DNA from: Candidatus Krumholzibacteriota bacterium
Lineage (GTDB): Bacteria; Krumholzibacteriota; Krumholzibacteriia; Krumholzibacteriales; Krumholzibacteriaceae
NCBI GenBank assembly: GCA_016931295.1
Contig: JAFGEZ010000041.1
Location: 1 to 56,037 of the forward strand
Length of the DNA: 56,037 bases
Reading direction: 5' to 3'
Both the position numbers and the translations under genes were made by a program. Position 1 is the stretch's first letter; every line of letters starts with the position of its first letter. Positions 9,132 through 17,814 of the stretch are shown in pieces. The notes beneath the pieces were generated by a model. The model saw only the letters and a program-made list of their open reading frames with translations. It did no database searches and was not told the DNA's origin.

Positions 9132-12100
9132 TCAGTCGTCGTAGGACATCGACGCCATGTGCTCGTAGAGCTTCCAGCGCCTCGCGACGTCCTTCTGGGC
9201 CTGTTCGAGCAACTCGGCGGCCACTTCGGGGATGCGGTGCTTCAGGATGCTGTATCGCGTCTCGTTGTAGATGTACTCCTCGAGCGGCATGCTCGGAGCC
9301 TTCGAGTCGAGTTGCAGCGGGTTCTTCCCTTCGGCGAGCAGCGCCGGATTGTACCTGACGAGCGGCCAGTAGCCCGTCTTGACCGCCTTCGCCTGCTGGT
9401 CGGTTCCGTTGATCAGGTTGAGGCCCTGGCCGATGCAGTGGCAATAGGCGATGATGATCGACGGGCCGTCCCATGCGTCGGCCTCGAGGAAGGCCTTGAT
9501 CGTCTGGCTCTCGTTCGCGCCGATCGCCACGCGCGCGACGTAGACGTTTCCGTACGTCATCGCCATCCACGCGAGATCCTTCTTCGGCGTGCGCTTGCCT
9601 GCGGCGGCGAACTTGGCGACCGCGCCGAGAGGCGTCGCCTTGGACATCTGTCCGCCCGTGTTCGAGTAGGTCTCGGTATCCAGAACGAGGATGTTCACGT
9701 TCCGGTTCTGCGCGATGACATGGTCGAGCCCGCCGTAGCCGATGTCGTACGCCCAGCCGTCGCCTCCGAGTATCCAGACGCTCTTGCGGACGAGGACGTC
9801 GGCGAGTCCCAGGAGGTCTTTCGCCTCGGGCGAGTCGATCTTCGACAGCGCTTCCCTGAGGGCCGCGACGCGGCCCCGCTGGGCCTTGATCCCCGCCTCG
9901 TCGGACTGTGTTGCGTCCTTGATCGCGGCGACGGTCGCGGCGCCGAGCTCGCCGGAGAGCCGGCCGAGGAGCTCGTACGCGTACTCCTTCTGCTTGTCGA
10001 TGGCGAGACGCATCCCGAAACCGAACTCCGCGTTGTCCTCGAAGAGGGAGTTGTTCCATGCGACACCGCGCCCGTCGGCGTTCTTGGCCCACGGCGTGGC
10101 CGGGAGGTTGCCGCCGTAGATCGACGAGCACCCCGTCGCGTTGCCGACGAGCGTGCGATCGCCGAAGAGCTGGGAGAGAAGCTTCACGTACGGCGTCTCG
10201 CCGCAACCGGCGCAGGCGCCGGAAAACTCGAAGAGGGGCTCGAGGAACTGCACGCCGCGGGTCGCGTCGAGCTTGATCTTCTCCCGGTCGACGTAGGGAA
10301 TGGAGAGGAAATGCGACCAGTTCTTCTTCTCCTCCTCGCGGATCGGCGGCTGCGATGCCATGTTGATCGCCTTGCGCGACGGATCCTGCTTGTTCTTCGC
10401 CGGGCACTGGTGCACGCAGAGCGCGCACTGCGTGCAGTCCTCCGGGGAGACCTGCAAGGTGAACCTGAGCCCCGCGAATTCCTTGTGCTTCGCCTCGGCC
10501 GACTTGAATGTCGCCGGCGCGCCGTCGAGGAAGGAGGGATCGTAAACCTTGGAGCGGATGACGGCGTGGGGACAGATAAGCACGCACTTGCCGCACTGGA
10601 TGCAGGTGTCGGGATCCCAGACGGGGATCTCGAGCGCGATGTTCCGCTTCTCCCATTTCGTGGTGCCGCTCGGGAAGGTGCCGTCAGGATCGAACGCGCT
10701 CACCGGCAGGTCGTCCCCCTCCTTGCGGATCATCTTGCCGATGACCTCCTTGACGTACTCGGGGGCCTCCTCCGGCACGGGGGGCATCATCCTGAGGTCG
10801 CTCGTCGCCTCGGCCGGCACGGCGATCTCGTGCAGGTGCTCGGGCGCGCGGTCGACAGCGGCGTAGTTCAGGTCGAGGATCTTCGAGCCCTTCTTGCTGT
10901 AGGCCTTCTTGATGAAGTGCTTGATCCGCTCGATCGCCTCGTCGCGCGGGATGACGTCGCTGAGGATGAAGAAGCATGTCTGCATGATCGTGTTGATGCG
11001 GGCGCCGAGACCGATCTCCCTGGCGATCTTGTAGGCGTCGATAACGAAGAAGCGGAGCTTCTTGTCGATGATCTGCTGCTGCACCTCGCGCGGCAGCTTG
11101 TCCCACGTCTCATCGGTCGGGTAGGGGCTGTTGAGCAGGAAGACAGCGCCCGGCTCGGCGACCTTGAGCAGATCGATCCGCTCTATGAAGGGGAACTGGT
11201 GGCACGCGACGAAGTTCGCCTTCGAGATCAGGTAGGGCGAGTGTATCGGCTCGGGGCCGAAGCGGAGGTGGGAGACGGTGAGCGAGCCCGCCTTCCGCGA
11301 ATCGTAGACGAAGTAGCCCTGCGCGTAGTTCCCGGTCTCCTCGCCGATGATCTTGATGGAGTTCTTGTTCGCGCTGACCGTGCCGTCGGCGCCGAGGCCG
11401 TAGAAGACGCCTCGCGTCTGCCCGGGACGATCGATGGTGAAATCGTGGTCGAAGGACAGGCTGGTCATGCTGACGTCGTCGTCGATACCGACCGTGAAAT
11501 GGTTTTTCGGCTCGCTCTTCTTCATCTCCTCGAAGACGCTGACGACCATCGCCGGGGTGAATTCCTTCGACGAGAGTCCGTACCGTCCGCCGATCACACG
11601 CGGCGTGGACTCGAATCGCCCGCCGCCGGCCGTCTCGTGCTCGCGCAGCGCGGTGACGATGTCCCCGTAGAGGGGCTCGCCGATGGCCCCCGGCTCCTTG
11701 GTGCGGTCGAGCGCCGCGATCGTCCGGGTCGATGCGGGCAGCGCCCCGATGAAATGCTTGATCGAGAAGGGCCGGTAGAGCCGGACGGCGATCATGCCGA
11801 CCTTCTCACCCTTCGCCGCGAGATGCTCGACCGTCTCGAGCGCCGTCTCGGCGCCCGAGCCCATGAGAACGAGGACGCGTTCGGCATCCGGGGCGCCGCT
11901 GTACTGGAAGAGATCGTAGCGCCGTCCCACGAGCTTCTCGAAGCGCTTCATCACGCGTTCGACGATGCCGGGGCACTTCTCGTAGAAGGGATTGATCGTC
12001 TCGCGCGCCTGGAAGAACGTGGGCGGGTTCTGCGCGGTCCCGCGGATCACCGGCCGGTCGGGCGTGAGCGCGCGCTCGCGGTGGGCGCGGACCGTCTCGT

Positions 12101-12689
12101 CGTCGATCATCCCGGTGAAGGCCTCGTCGGGGATCAGCTCGACCTTGGAAACCTCGTGGGAGGTGCGGAAACCGTCGAAGAAGTGGAGGAAGGGGACGCG
12201 GCTCTCGAGGGTCGAGGCCTGTGCGATGAGCGCCATGTCCATCGCTTCCTGCACCGAGTTGGAGGAAAGCAGCCCCCAGCCGGTCGAGCGGACCGCCATG
12301 ACGTCGGAGTGGTCGCCGAAGATCGAGAGGGCGTGCGTGGCGACCGTCCGGGCGGAGACATTGATGAGGGCGGGCGTCAGCTCGCCGGCGATCTTGAACA
12401 TGTTCGGGATCATGAGAAGGAGCCCCTGGGAGGCGGTGAAGGTGGTCGTCAGGCCGCCGCGCTGGACCGAGCCGTGCACCGCGCCGGAGGCGCCACCCTC
12501 GCTCTGCATCTCGGTCACCTGCGGAACGGTGCCCCAGATATTCGTCCGACCCTCCGCGGACCACTGGTCGGCCAGTTCACCCATCACGGACGAGGGGGTG
12601 ATCGGATAGATCGCGATCACCTCGTTGGTCTTGTGCGCCGAATACGTGGTGGCCTCGTTCCCGTCGATGGTTACCATCTTCCCAGCCAT
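9132..12689 (-). CDS. nifJ: pyruvate:ferredoxin (flavodoxin) oxidoreductase, single-chain
   Basis: This reversibly converts pyruvate and CoA to acetyl-CoA and CO2 with reduction of ferredoxin. The 1185-residue chain has the full domain set: an N-terminal PFOR domain with YPITPSSVMGE near residue 30, the central CoA/transketolase-C domain, the gamma domain (~420-600), an EKR segment, two 4Fe-4S motifs (CIQCGKC near 695 and CTQCALC near 753), and a thiamine diphosphate domain with GCAGCGETPYVK near 827 and GDGWAYDIGYGG near 980. The start chosen, MAGKMVTIDGNEA, has AGGAGC just upstream; the frame stays open further upstream but that part does not resemble the family. It is followed closely by the flavoprotein gene. 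Beside citF, acs and korABC it could serve as pyruvate synthase. Confidence 0.97.
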   Translation of the reverse strand: MAGKMVTIDGNEATTYSAHKTNEVIAIYPITPSSVMGELADQWSAEGRTNIWGTVPQVTEMQSEGGASGAVHGSVQRGGLTTTFTASQGLLLMIPNMFKIAGELTPALINVSARTVATHALSIFGDHSDVMAVRSTGWGLLSSNSVQEAMDMALIAQASTLESRVPFLHFFDGFRTSHEVSKVELIPDEAFTGMIDDETVRAHRERALTPDRPVIRGTAQNPPTFFQARETINPFYEKCPGIVERVMKRFEKLVGRRYDLFQYSGAPDAERVLVLMGSGAETALETVEHLAAKGEKVGMIAVRLYRPFSIKHFIGALPASTRTIAALDRTKEPGAIGEPLYGDIVTALREHETAGGGRFESTPRVIGGRYGLSSKEFTPAMVVSVFEEMKKSEPKNHFTVGIDDDVSMTSLSFDHDFTIDRPGQTRGVFYGLGADGTVSANKNSIKIIGEETGNYAQGYFVYDSRKAGSLTVSHLRFGPEPIHSPYLISKANFVACHQFPFIERIDLLKVAEPGAVFLLNSPYPTDETWDKLPREVQQQIIDKKLRFFVIDAYKIAREIGLGARINTIMQTCFFILSDVIPRDEAIERIKHFIKKAYSKKGSKILDLNYAAVDRAPEHLHEIAVPAEATSDLRMMPPVPEEAPEYVKEVIGKMIRKEGDDLPVSAFDPDGTFPSGTTKWEKRNIALEIPVWDPDTCIQCGKCVLICPHAVIRSKVYDPSFLDGAPATFKSAEAKHKEFAGLRFTLQVSPEDCTQCALCVHQCPAKNKQDPSRKAINMASQPPIREEEKKNWSHFLSIPYVDREKIKLDATRGVQFLEPLFEFSGACAGCGETPYVKLLSQLFGDRTLVGNATGCSSIYGGNLPATPWAKNADGRGVAWNNSLFEDNAEFGFGMRLAIDKQKEYAYELLGRLSGELGAATVAAIKDATQSDEAGIKAQRGRVAALREALSKIDSPEAKDLLGLADVLVRKSVWILGGDGWAYDIGYGGLDHVIAQNRNVNILVLDTETYSNTGGQMSKATPLGAVAKFAAAGKRTPKKDLAWMAMTYGNVYVARVAIGANESQTIKAFLEADAWDGPSIIIAYCHCIGQGLNLINGTDQQAKAVKTGYWPLVRYNPALLAEGKNPLQLDSKAPSMPLEEYIYNETRYSILKHRIPEVAAELLEQAQKDVARRWKLYEHMASMSYDD

Positions 12690-12740
12690 GTCCTGCTCCT
12701 TCGGAAAACCGTGGGGTGCGTAACGCGTTTCATTCGCCGG

Positions 12741-12749
12741 ATTATGGCA
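12741..12749 (-). promoter_or_regulatory. possible extended -10 promoter of nifJ
   Basis: On the minus strand TGC followed by CATAAT forms an extended -10 element (TGn plus 5 of 6 consensus bases) about 50 nt before the start codon. No clear -35 is visible. Confidence 0.42.
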
Positions 12750-12878
12750 AAATCGGTCCCCTGTTCCCCTGTCGGCCGTTTCGCCGCCGGGGCCGGGGAC
12801 GAACAACAGTGAACATGAAAGAATCCGCCCTGAAAGTCGAGTGAATTTTTTCCGTGCGTTCCCGCCGGCCGGCGGCGG

Positions 12879-13394
12879 TCAACTCGCGCCGAGCTTCCGC
12901 TTCGTGTAGGGCACGAGCCCGCCGGCCTCGAAGATCTCGAGGGCCTTCCCCGCCAGCGGCGGCACGTCGAAGACCCGGTCGCCGATCGAGAACCGGCCCC
13001 GTTCGATGTCGAGGGAGACGGTCTGTTTCTCGAGCTCGTCCCGGTGCTCTCGGGCCCAGGCCGATGCCTCGGCGCACTCGATCGCGACGAGCGCCTGGTT
13101 GATCGCGTTGCGATACCACAGCCTGGCGAAGGAACCGGCCACGACCGCGGAGACGCCGGCGGCAGCCAGGCAGGTGACCGCCTGTTCGCGCGACGAGCCG
13201 CATCCGAAGTTCCTGCCCGCGACGATGACGTCTCCGGCGGCGACCTCCGTCGCGAACGAGGGATCGAAATCCTCCAGCGCGTGCCTCGCCATCTCCTCCG
13301 GAGTGAAGGGCTCGTACGTGTATTTTCCGGGATAGATGACATCGGTGTTGATGTCGTCGTCATCGAGTATCCACACTCTTCCCTGAAGCTCCAT
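12879..13394 (-). CDS. aconitase-family small subunit (LeuD/homoaconitase-small type)
   Basis: This 171-residue swivel-domain subunit pairs with the large subunit just upstream (36 nt gap) to hydrate or dehydrate a 2-hydroxy-dicarboxylate. It has the archaeal-type layout: WILDDDDINTDVIYPGKY near the N terminus, then NFGCGSSREQA near residue 65, which binds substrate carboxylate. The segment after PGKY reads TYEPF. From memory, isopropylmalate isomerases usually show YLVY-like and homoaconitases YLRT-like sequences there, so this loop does not settle the substrate. Isopropylmalate, homocitrate, citrate or a methylated malate are all possible. The start ATG has GGAGGAG 4 nt upstream. The operon context with idh and a fused aconitase favours a tricarboxylic acid. 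Confidence 0.8.
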   Translation of the reverse strand: MELQGRVWILDDDDINTDVIYPGKYTYEPFTPEEMARHALEDFDPSFATEVAAGDVIVAGRNFGCGSSREQAVTCLAAAGVSAVVAGSFARLWYRNAINQALVAIECAEASAWAREHRDELEKQTVSLDIERGRFSIGDRVFDVPPLAGKALEIFEAGGLVPYTKRKLGAS

Positions 13395-13430
13395 GGGTCT
13401 CCTCCCCCGGGCCGGCCCGGCCGGCGCCGG

Positions 13431-14684
13431 TCAGAACGCCGTGACGATCCTGCCGGCGATCGCCGACGCGGCCACCGTGTACGGGCTCGCCAGGTAGATC
13501 CCGGTCTCCTCCTTGCAGCCCATCCGCCCCTTGAAGTTCCTGTTCGCCGTGGAAACGGCCGTCTCCCCCGGCGCGAGTACGCCGCCGTAGGCCCCGAGGC
13601 AGGGACCGCACGCGGGCACAGCGATCTCCGCGCCGGCGGCGAGCAGCGTCCTCGCCACGCCGCTCTCGTAGATGCGATCGAGCGTCTTCCGGGAAGCCGG
13701 GTAGACGAGGAGCCGGACCCCCGGCGCGATCCGCCTGCCCTCGAGCACCTCGGCAGCCTGGGCGAGATCCTCCTCGCGCCCGTTCGTGCAGGTGCCGAGG
13801 AGCGCGACGTCGATCGGCGTGTCTCCCAGCTCCGCCACCGGCACGACGTTGTCGACCTTGTGCGGCCGGGCCACCTGCGGCCCGATCGTCCGGCAGTCGT
13901 AGACGAGCTCCTTCTCGTAGACGGCGTCCCCGTCGGGATTCGCCGGCTCGTAGTTTCCGGCGACGCCGGCGGCCTCGAGCCACGCCCCGGTGACGTCGTC
14001 GAAGGGAACCATCCCCGCCTTCGCGCCCATCTCGGCCGCCATGTTGCAGAGGGTCATCCTGCCGCCCACGCTCATGCCGCTCGCCACGGGGCCGTGGAAC
14101 TCGACGGCCTTGTACGTCGCGCCGTCCGCGGTGATGTCGCCGATCACGTGCAAAACCACGTCCTTCGGCGTGACGCCGGGGGCGAGTTCGCCGTCGAGAA
14201 CGATCCGGTAGGTCTGCGGCACGCGGAGCCAGGTCTCGCCGAGGGCCCAGACGCTCGCCGTCTCCGTCCGCCCGATCGGGATTCCCGCCGCGCCGATCGC
14301 GCCGTGCGTGGTGGTGTGCGAATCGCTCCCGTAGATGACGACGCCCGGGATCACGTGGCCGTTCTCCGGCAGCACCTGGTGGCAGATCCCCTCGCCGCAG
14401 TCGTAGAAATTCACGATGTCCTGCTCTCTCACGAACTCGCGGATCTGCTTGTGGTTCATCGCCTTCTTTGCGTCCGGGGGAGGCACCGCGTGGTCGAGCG
14501 CGATGAAGACCCGTCGCGGATCCCACACGCGCGCGCCGCCCATCGACCGGAAGATCTTGAGGATCGCGGCGCTGTTGTCGTGCGAGAGGATCATGTGCGG
14601 CCTGGCGAACACGATCTCCCCTACCTCGACGCGCTCCCGGTCGGCCGCGCGGGCGAGGATCTTCTGGATCATCGTCATGCCCAT
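13431..14684 (-). CDS. aconitase-family large subunit (LeuC/homoaconitase-large type)
   Basis: This 417-residue 4Fe-4S subunit has GSDSHTTTHGA near residue 120, the cluster ligands in GTCTNGR (~300) and ACGPCLG (~360), and STANRNFKGRMG near 382. It is of the shorter archaeal-type LeuC/HacA length rather than the ~470 residues of proteobacterial LeuC. I chose the ATG at 14684: a GGGGAGG lies 9 nt upstream, whereas the earlier in-frame GTG at 14693 abuts that element. The preceding fused aconitase ends with TGA one base before this ATG, so translation is probably coupled. Together with the small subunit it forms a second isomerase beside the fused enzyme, and the two may serve different substrates. 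Confidence 0.85.
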   Translation of the reverse strand: MGMTMIQKILARAADRERVEVGEIVFARPHMILSHDNSAAILKIFRSMGGARVWDPRRVFIALDHAVPPPDAKKAMNHKQIREFVREQDIVNFYDCGEGICHQVLPENGHVIPGVVIYGSDSHTTTHGAIGAAGIPIGRTETASVWALGETWLRVPQTYRIVLDGELAPGVTPKDVVLHVIGDITADGATYKAVEFHGPVASGMSVGGRMTLCNMAAEMGAKAGMVPFDDVTGAWLEAAGVAGNYEPANPDGDAVYEKELVYDCRTIGPQVARPHKVDNVVPVAELGDTPIDVALLGTCTNGREEDLAQAAEVLEGRRIAPGVRLLVYPASRKTLDRIYESGVARTLLAAGAEIAVPACGPCLGAYGGVLAPGETAVSTANRNFKGRMGCKEETGIYLASPYTVAASAIAGRIVTAF

Positions 14685-14685
14685 G

Positions 14686-16587
14686 TCAGTCACCCTCCCC
14701 CGAGTAGGCGAAGAGACCGCCCGCCCGGCAGATGTCGAGCTGCACCGCGGTCGGCCGGCTTCCCCGGACGACCGTGCCGTCGGCGCGCGTGATCTCGCCC
14801 CGTTCGAAATCGATGGAGAGCTCCTCCCCCTCCTCGATCCCGGACTCGGCGAGGCCGGGAACCTCGAGGAGCGGGAACCCGGAATTGATGATGTTCCGCT
14901 TGTAGATGGCGCCCGTCGAGGCGGTCACGACGATCGACGCGCCGAGCGAGATGAAGCAGTCGACGGCCTGCTGGCGGGACGAGCCGCAGCCGAAATTGCC
15001 GCCGGCGACGATGATGTCGCCGGGCTTCACCGTGGCGGCGAATCCCTCGTAGCCGTCGAGCGTCTCGAAGGTGTGTTCGCCCATCCGTTCGATCTCCGTG
15101 ATCGAGAGATACTTGTTGTGGAAGATCATGTCGGTGTCGATGTCGTCCATCGGCTTCTTGCCCGAGGCGATGACCCGCGCTCGGCCGCGTATCACGGCCG
15201 GGCATCCGCCGGCGCTTGCCGCCGCGGCCTTCGACCTGACCTTCCCCGATCCCCGCGTTCCAGTCCGCCAGGAGATCATGGTGAGCTCCGGCTCCCCGTG
15301 GAAGGCCTCGTCTGGCGTGAATGCGGGAAGCGGCGCCGGCTCGCTTGCCGGCGAGACGATCTCGCCGGCGACGACCGAGGCCGCCGCGGTTGCCGGGCTC
15401 ACGAGGTACGTGTCGCCCTTCCCCTGCTTGCCGGCGAAATTGCGGTTCGACGTGCTGAGCTGCACCTCGCCCCTGCCGACCATCCCGATCTGCCCCGATG
15501 CGCAGCCGCCGCATCCCGGATTGCTCACGAGCGCGCCGGCTTGGACGAAGATGTCGAGTATCCCCTCGCGCATCATCCGCTCGTAGACCTCCTCGGTGGC
15601 GGGGACGACCTTGAGGGTGACCCCCTCCTTCACGCGCTTCCCGTCGAGATAGGCGGCCGCGTGGACCATGTCCTCGAAGCGCCCGTTCGTGCAGGAAGCG
15701 ATGATCGCCGTATCGATGCGCGTGCCGGCGATCGCGGAGACCGGCTTCACGTTCGCCGGGCTCGACGGGCAGGCGGCCATCGGCTCGAGGGAGCCGAGAT
15801 CGATCGCGATCTCCTCGACGTAGTCGGCGTCGCCGTCGGCGACGACGGGCTCGAGCGAATCATCGCCTGCGCGCCGTTTGAGCCAGGAGAGCGTCGAATC
15901 GTTGACCGGGAGGAAGGCGGCGATCGCGCCCATCTCGGTGGCCATCGAGGCGACGGTGATCTTCCCGGAGAGGCTCATCTCCTCGGCCCCCGGCCCTGCG
16001 AACTCGATCGCCTTGCCGAGCGCCCCGGCCGATCCGAGACGGCTGATGACGGCGAGGGCGACGTCCTTCGCCGTCGCGGGCCACGAGAGCGTGCCGTCGA
16101 GGCGCACGCGCATCGAAGCGGGAACCTCGAACCAGTTGCGGCCGCTCGCCCAGATGTAGGCGATGTCCCGGTCGCCCATTCCCTGTCCGAAACAGCCGAT
16201 CGCCCCCATGATGTTCAGGTGGCTGTCGGTGCCGACGAGGATCTCGCCCGGACGGCCGATACCCCGCTCGATCGCCACGTGCGAACCGATGCCGGCCCTG
16301 ACGTCGAAGACGCGCACGCCGGTCTCCTTCGCGAAATCGCGGCAGATCTGCTGGTTCTCGGCATACCCGATATCCTTCGCCGGCACGTTGCAGTCGAAGG
16401 TGAAGAAGGTCCGCTCGGGATCGTCGACCCAGGGCGGATCGTAGTACTTCTTCAGGTTCTTGACGACGTTCGCGCCCCCGAAATCGCGGGCGGTCCGGAT
16501 GTCGATCCCGATCCAGACGACGTCTCCGGGAGCGACATCCTTTTCCGCGCGGTTCGAGAGGATCTTCTCGATGATCGTCTTGCCCAT
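14686..16587 (-). CDS. aconitase-like hydratase, large and small domains fused
   Basis: This 633-residue 4Fe-4S enzyme joins a LeuC-like large domain (about 1-420) to a LeuD-like small domain (about 470-633) in that order. Cluster ligands sit in SCTNGR near residue 290 and GCGGCASGQ near 350. VGTDSHLNIMG lies near 118, STSNRNFAGKQG near 375 and NFGCGSSRQQA near 530. It is shorter than canonical AcnA (~890 residues). Its size fits the ~640-residue putative aconitase group known from Geobacter and Aquifex relatives, so citrate-isocitrate isomerization is the best guess. A low-complexity Ala/Ser-rich linker near residues 440-460 joins the halves. It starts 16 nt after the isocitrate dehydrogenase-like gene and precedes the split pair by one base. 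Confidence 0.83.
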   Translation of the reverse strand: MGKTIIEKILSNRAEKDVAPGDVVWIGIDIRTARDFGGANVVKNLKKYYDPPWVDDPERTFFTFDCNVPAKDIGYAENQQICRDFAKETGVRVFDVRAGIGSHVAIERGIGRPGEILVGTDSHLNIMGAIGCFGQGMGDRDIAYIWASGRNWFEVPASMRVRLDGTLSWPATAKDVALAVISRLGSAGALGKAIEFAGPGAEEMSLSGKITVASMATEMGAIAAFLPVNDSTLSWLKRRAGDDSLEPVVADGDADYVEEIAIDLGSLEPMAACPSSPANVKPVSAIAGTRIDTAIIASCTNGRFEDMVHAAAYLDGKRVKEGVTLKVVPATEEVYERMMREGILDIFVQAGALVSNPGCGGCASGQIGMVGRGEVQLSTSNRNFAGKQGKGDTYLVSPATAAASVVAGEIVSPASEPAPLPAFTPDEAFHGEPELTMISWRTGTRGSGKVRSKAAAASAGGCPAVIRGRARVIASGKKPMDDIDTDMIFHNKYLSITEIERMGEHTFETLDGYEGFAATVKPGDIIVAGGNFGCGSSRQQAVDCFISLGASIVVTASTGAIYKRNIINSGFPLLEVPGLAESGIEEGEELSIDFERGEITRADGTVVRGSRPTAVQLDICRAGGLFAYSGEGD

Positions 16588-16603
16588 GGTCCCCTCTCCG
16601 GGA

Positions 16604-17716
16604 TTACAGGTTTCGGGCGACTTCCTCGGCGACCTCGAGCGTCGTGTTGTCGCCGCCCATGTCGTAGGTGCGGACCGTGCCGTCCGCGATCACCTTCGCG
16701 ATCGACCGTTCCAGTCGACCGGCCATCTTCTTCTCGTCGAGCCACTCGAGCATGAGGCGCGTCGTCAAGAGCATCGCCATCGGGTTGACCTTGTAGATGC
16801 CGGCATACTTCGGCGCCGACCCGTGCGTCGGCTCGAAGACGGCGTACCCGTCGCCGATATTCGCCGAGGAGGCGAAGCCGAGCCCGCCGACCAGCTGCGC
16901 GGCGAGATCGCTGATGATGTCGCCGAACATGTTAGAGGAGACGAGAACGCTGTAGTTCTCGGGATTCTTGACGAGCCACATGCACATCGCGTCGACATTG
17001 GTCTCCCAGAGCTCGATACCGGCGTACTCCTTCGCCACCTCGCGCGCGACGCGCACCATCATCCCGCTCGTCTCCCGGATCACGTTGGGTTTCTCGACGA
17101 CCGTCACCGTCGGGCGCCCCGTCTTCTTCGCGTACTCGAAGGCGGCGCGGACGATCCGCTCGCACCCCTTTTTCGTGAAGATCCGCATGGAGATGGCCAT
17201 GTCGTCGCCCGGGACCTCCATGAACCGGTGGAACTTCTTGTGCTTCGCGTCGATCATCGACTTGAGCTCGTCGTCGACGGGGTGGAACTCCACGCCGGCA
17301 TAGAGCCCCTCGGTGTTCTCGCGGAAGATCACCAGGTCGATGTCGTCCTTGTAGTTGAGCGGATTGCCCGCGAAGGCCTTGCACGGGCGGAGGTTGGTGT
17401 GGAGATCGAATCGCTGGCGCAGCCCGACGATCGGGCTCGAATACACGAGGCCCTTCCCGGCGAGGGAGGGATCGAGCTCGGCCGCGGCCTCGTCCCGCGG
17501 CTTGGAGGTGATCGCCCCGAAGAGGGCGCAATCGGTCTCCCGGCAGAGCTTGAGCGTCCGCTCGGGAAGCGGGTTCCCTTCCGACTTCCAGAATTCCCAG
17601 CCTATGTCGCCGTGGATGTATTCGGCGTCGAGCTTCAGCGTGTCGAGGACGATCCTGGCCGCCTCCATCACGTCGTTTCCGACACCGTCACCGGGAAGCC
17701 ACGCGATCCTGTACAT
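16604..17716 (-). CDS. isocitrate/homoisocitrate/isopropylmalate dehydrogenase family protein
   Basis: This 370-residue decarboxylating beta-hydroxyacid dehydrogenase has LPGDGVGNDV at the N terminus, DLVIFRENTEGLY near 135, GDIISDLAAQLVGGLG near 265 and THGSAPKYAG near 295. The Lys-Tyr after SAP aligns with E. coli isocitrate dehydrogenase Lys344-Tyr345, which bind the NADP phosphate, so NADP use is likely. The substrate loop reads YSSPIVGLRQRF. It keeps a Ser where isocitrate enzymes have Ser113, but Ile where they have Asn115, and it resembles yeast homoisocitrate dehydrogenase. The context with aconitases and 2-oxoglutarate:ferredoxin oxidoreductase favours isocitrate, but homoisocitrate cannot be excluded. 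The ATG has AGGAGG 5 nt upstream. An intrinsic terminator lies immediately before that ribosome site. Confidence 0.87.
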   Translation of the reverse strand: MYRIAWLPGDGVGNDVMEAARIVLDTLKLDAEYIHGDIGWEFWKSEGNPLPERTLKLCRETDCALFGAITSKPRDEAAAELDPSLAGKGLVYSSPIVGLRQRFDLHTNLRPCKAFAGNPLNYKDDIDLVIFRENTEGLYAGVEFHPVDDELKSMIDAKHKKFHRFMEVPGDDMAISMRIFTKKGCERIVRAAFEYAKKTGRPTVTVVEKPNVIRETSGMMVRVAREVAKEYAGIELWETNVDAMCMWLVKNPENYSVLVSSNMFGDIISDLAAQLVGGLGFASSANIGDGYAVFEPTHGSAPKYAGIYKVNPMAMLLTTRLMLEWLDEKKMAGRLERSIAKVIADGTVRTYDMGGDNTTLEVAEEVARNL

Positions 17717-17729
17717 CTCTTCCTCCTCG

Positions 17730-17766
17730 AAAAATGGGCTGCCCGCGGGACGACCCCGGGCAGCCC
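17730..17766 (-). terminator. terminator between malic enzyme and idh
   Basis: The outer stem GGGCTGCCCG / CGGGCAGCCC (10 bp) is extended by an inner GGG/CCC. On the minus strand it is followed by ATTTTT. It lies about 50 nt past the malic enzyme stop, and its U tract ends only 2 nt before the idh ribosome-binding site. It should reduce or regulate read-through into idh-acn-leuC-leuD. Confidence 0.8.
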
Positions 17767-17814
17767 GGTCTGTTGGAACGCCTCGGCGCGGACGACCCGT
17801 CCGCGCCGGCCGGA

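Noticed and set aside
9159-12812. A 1217-codon plus-strand frame opposite pyruvate:ferredoxin oxidoreductase
   Set aside because: Its composition is Arg/Asp/Val-rich antisense of nifJ with no family motif and no ribosome site.
12845-12878. GC palindrome after the LeuD-like gene as a terminator
   Set aside because: The palindrome CCGCCGGCCGGCGG is followed on the minus strand by an A run, not U residues.
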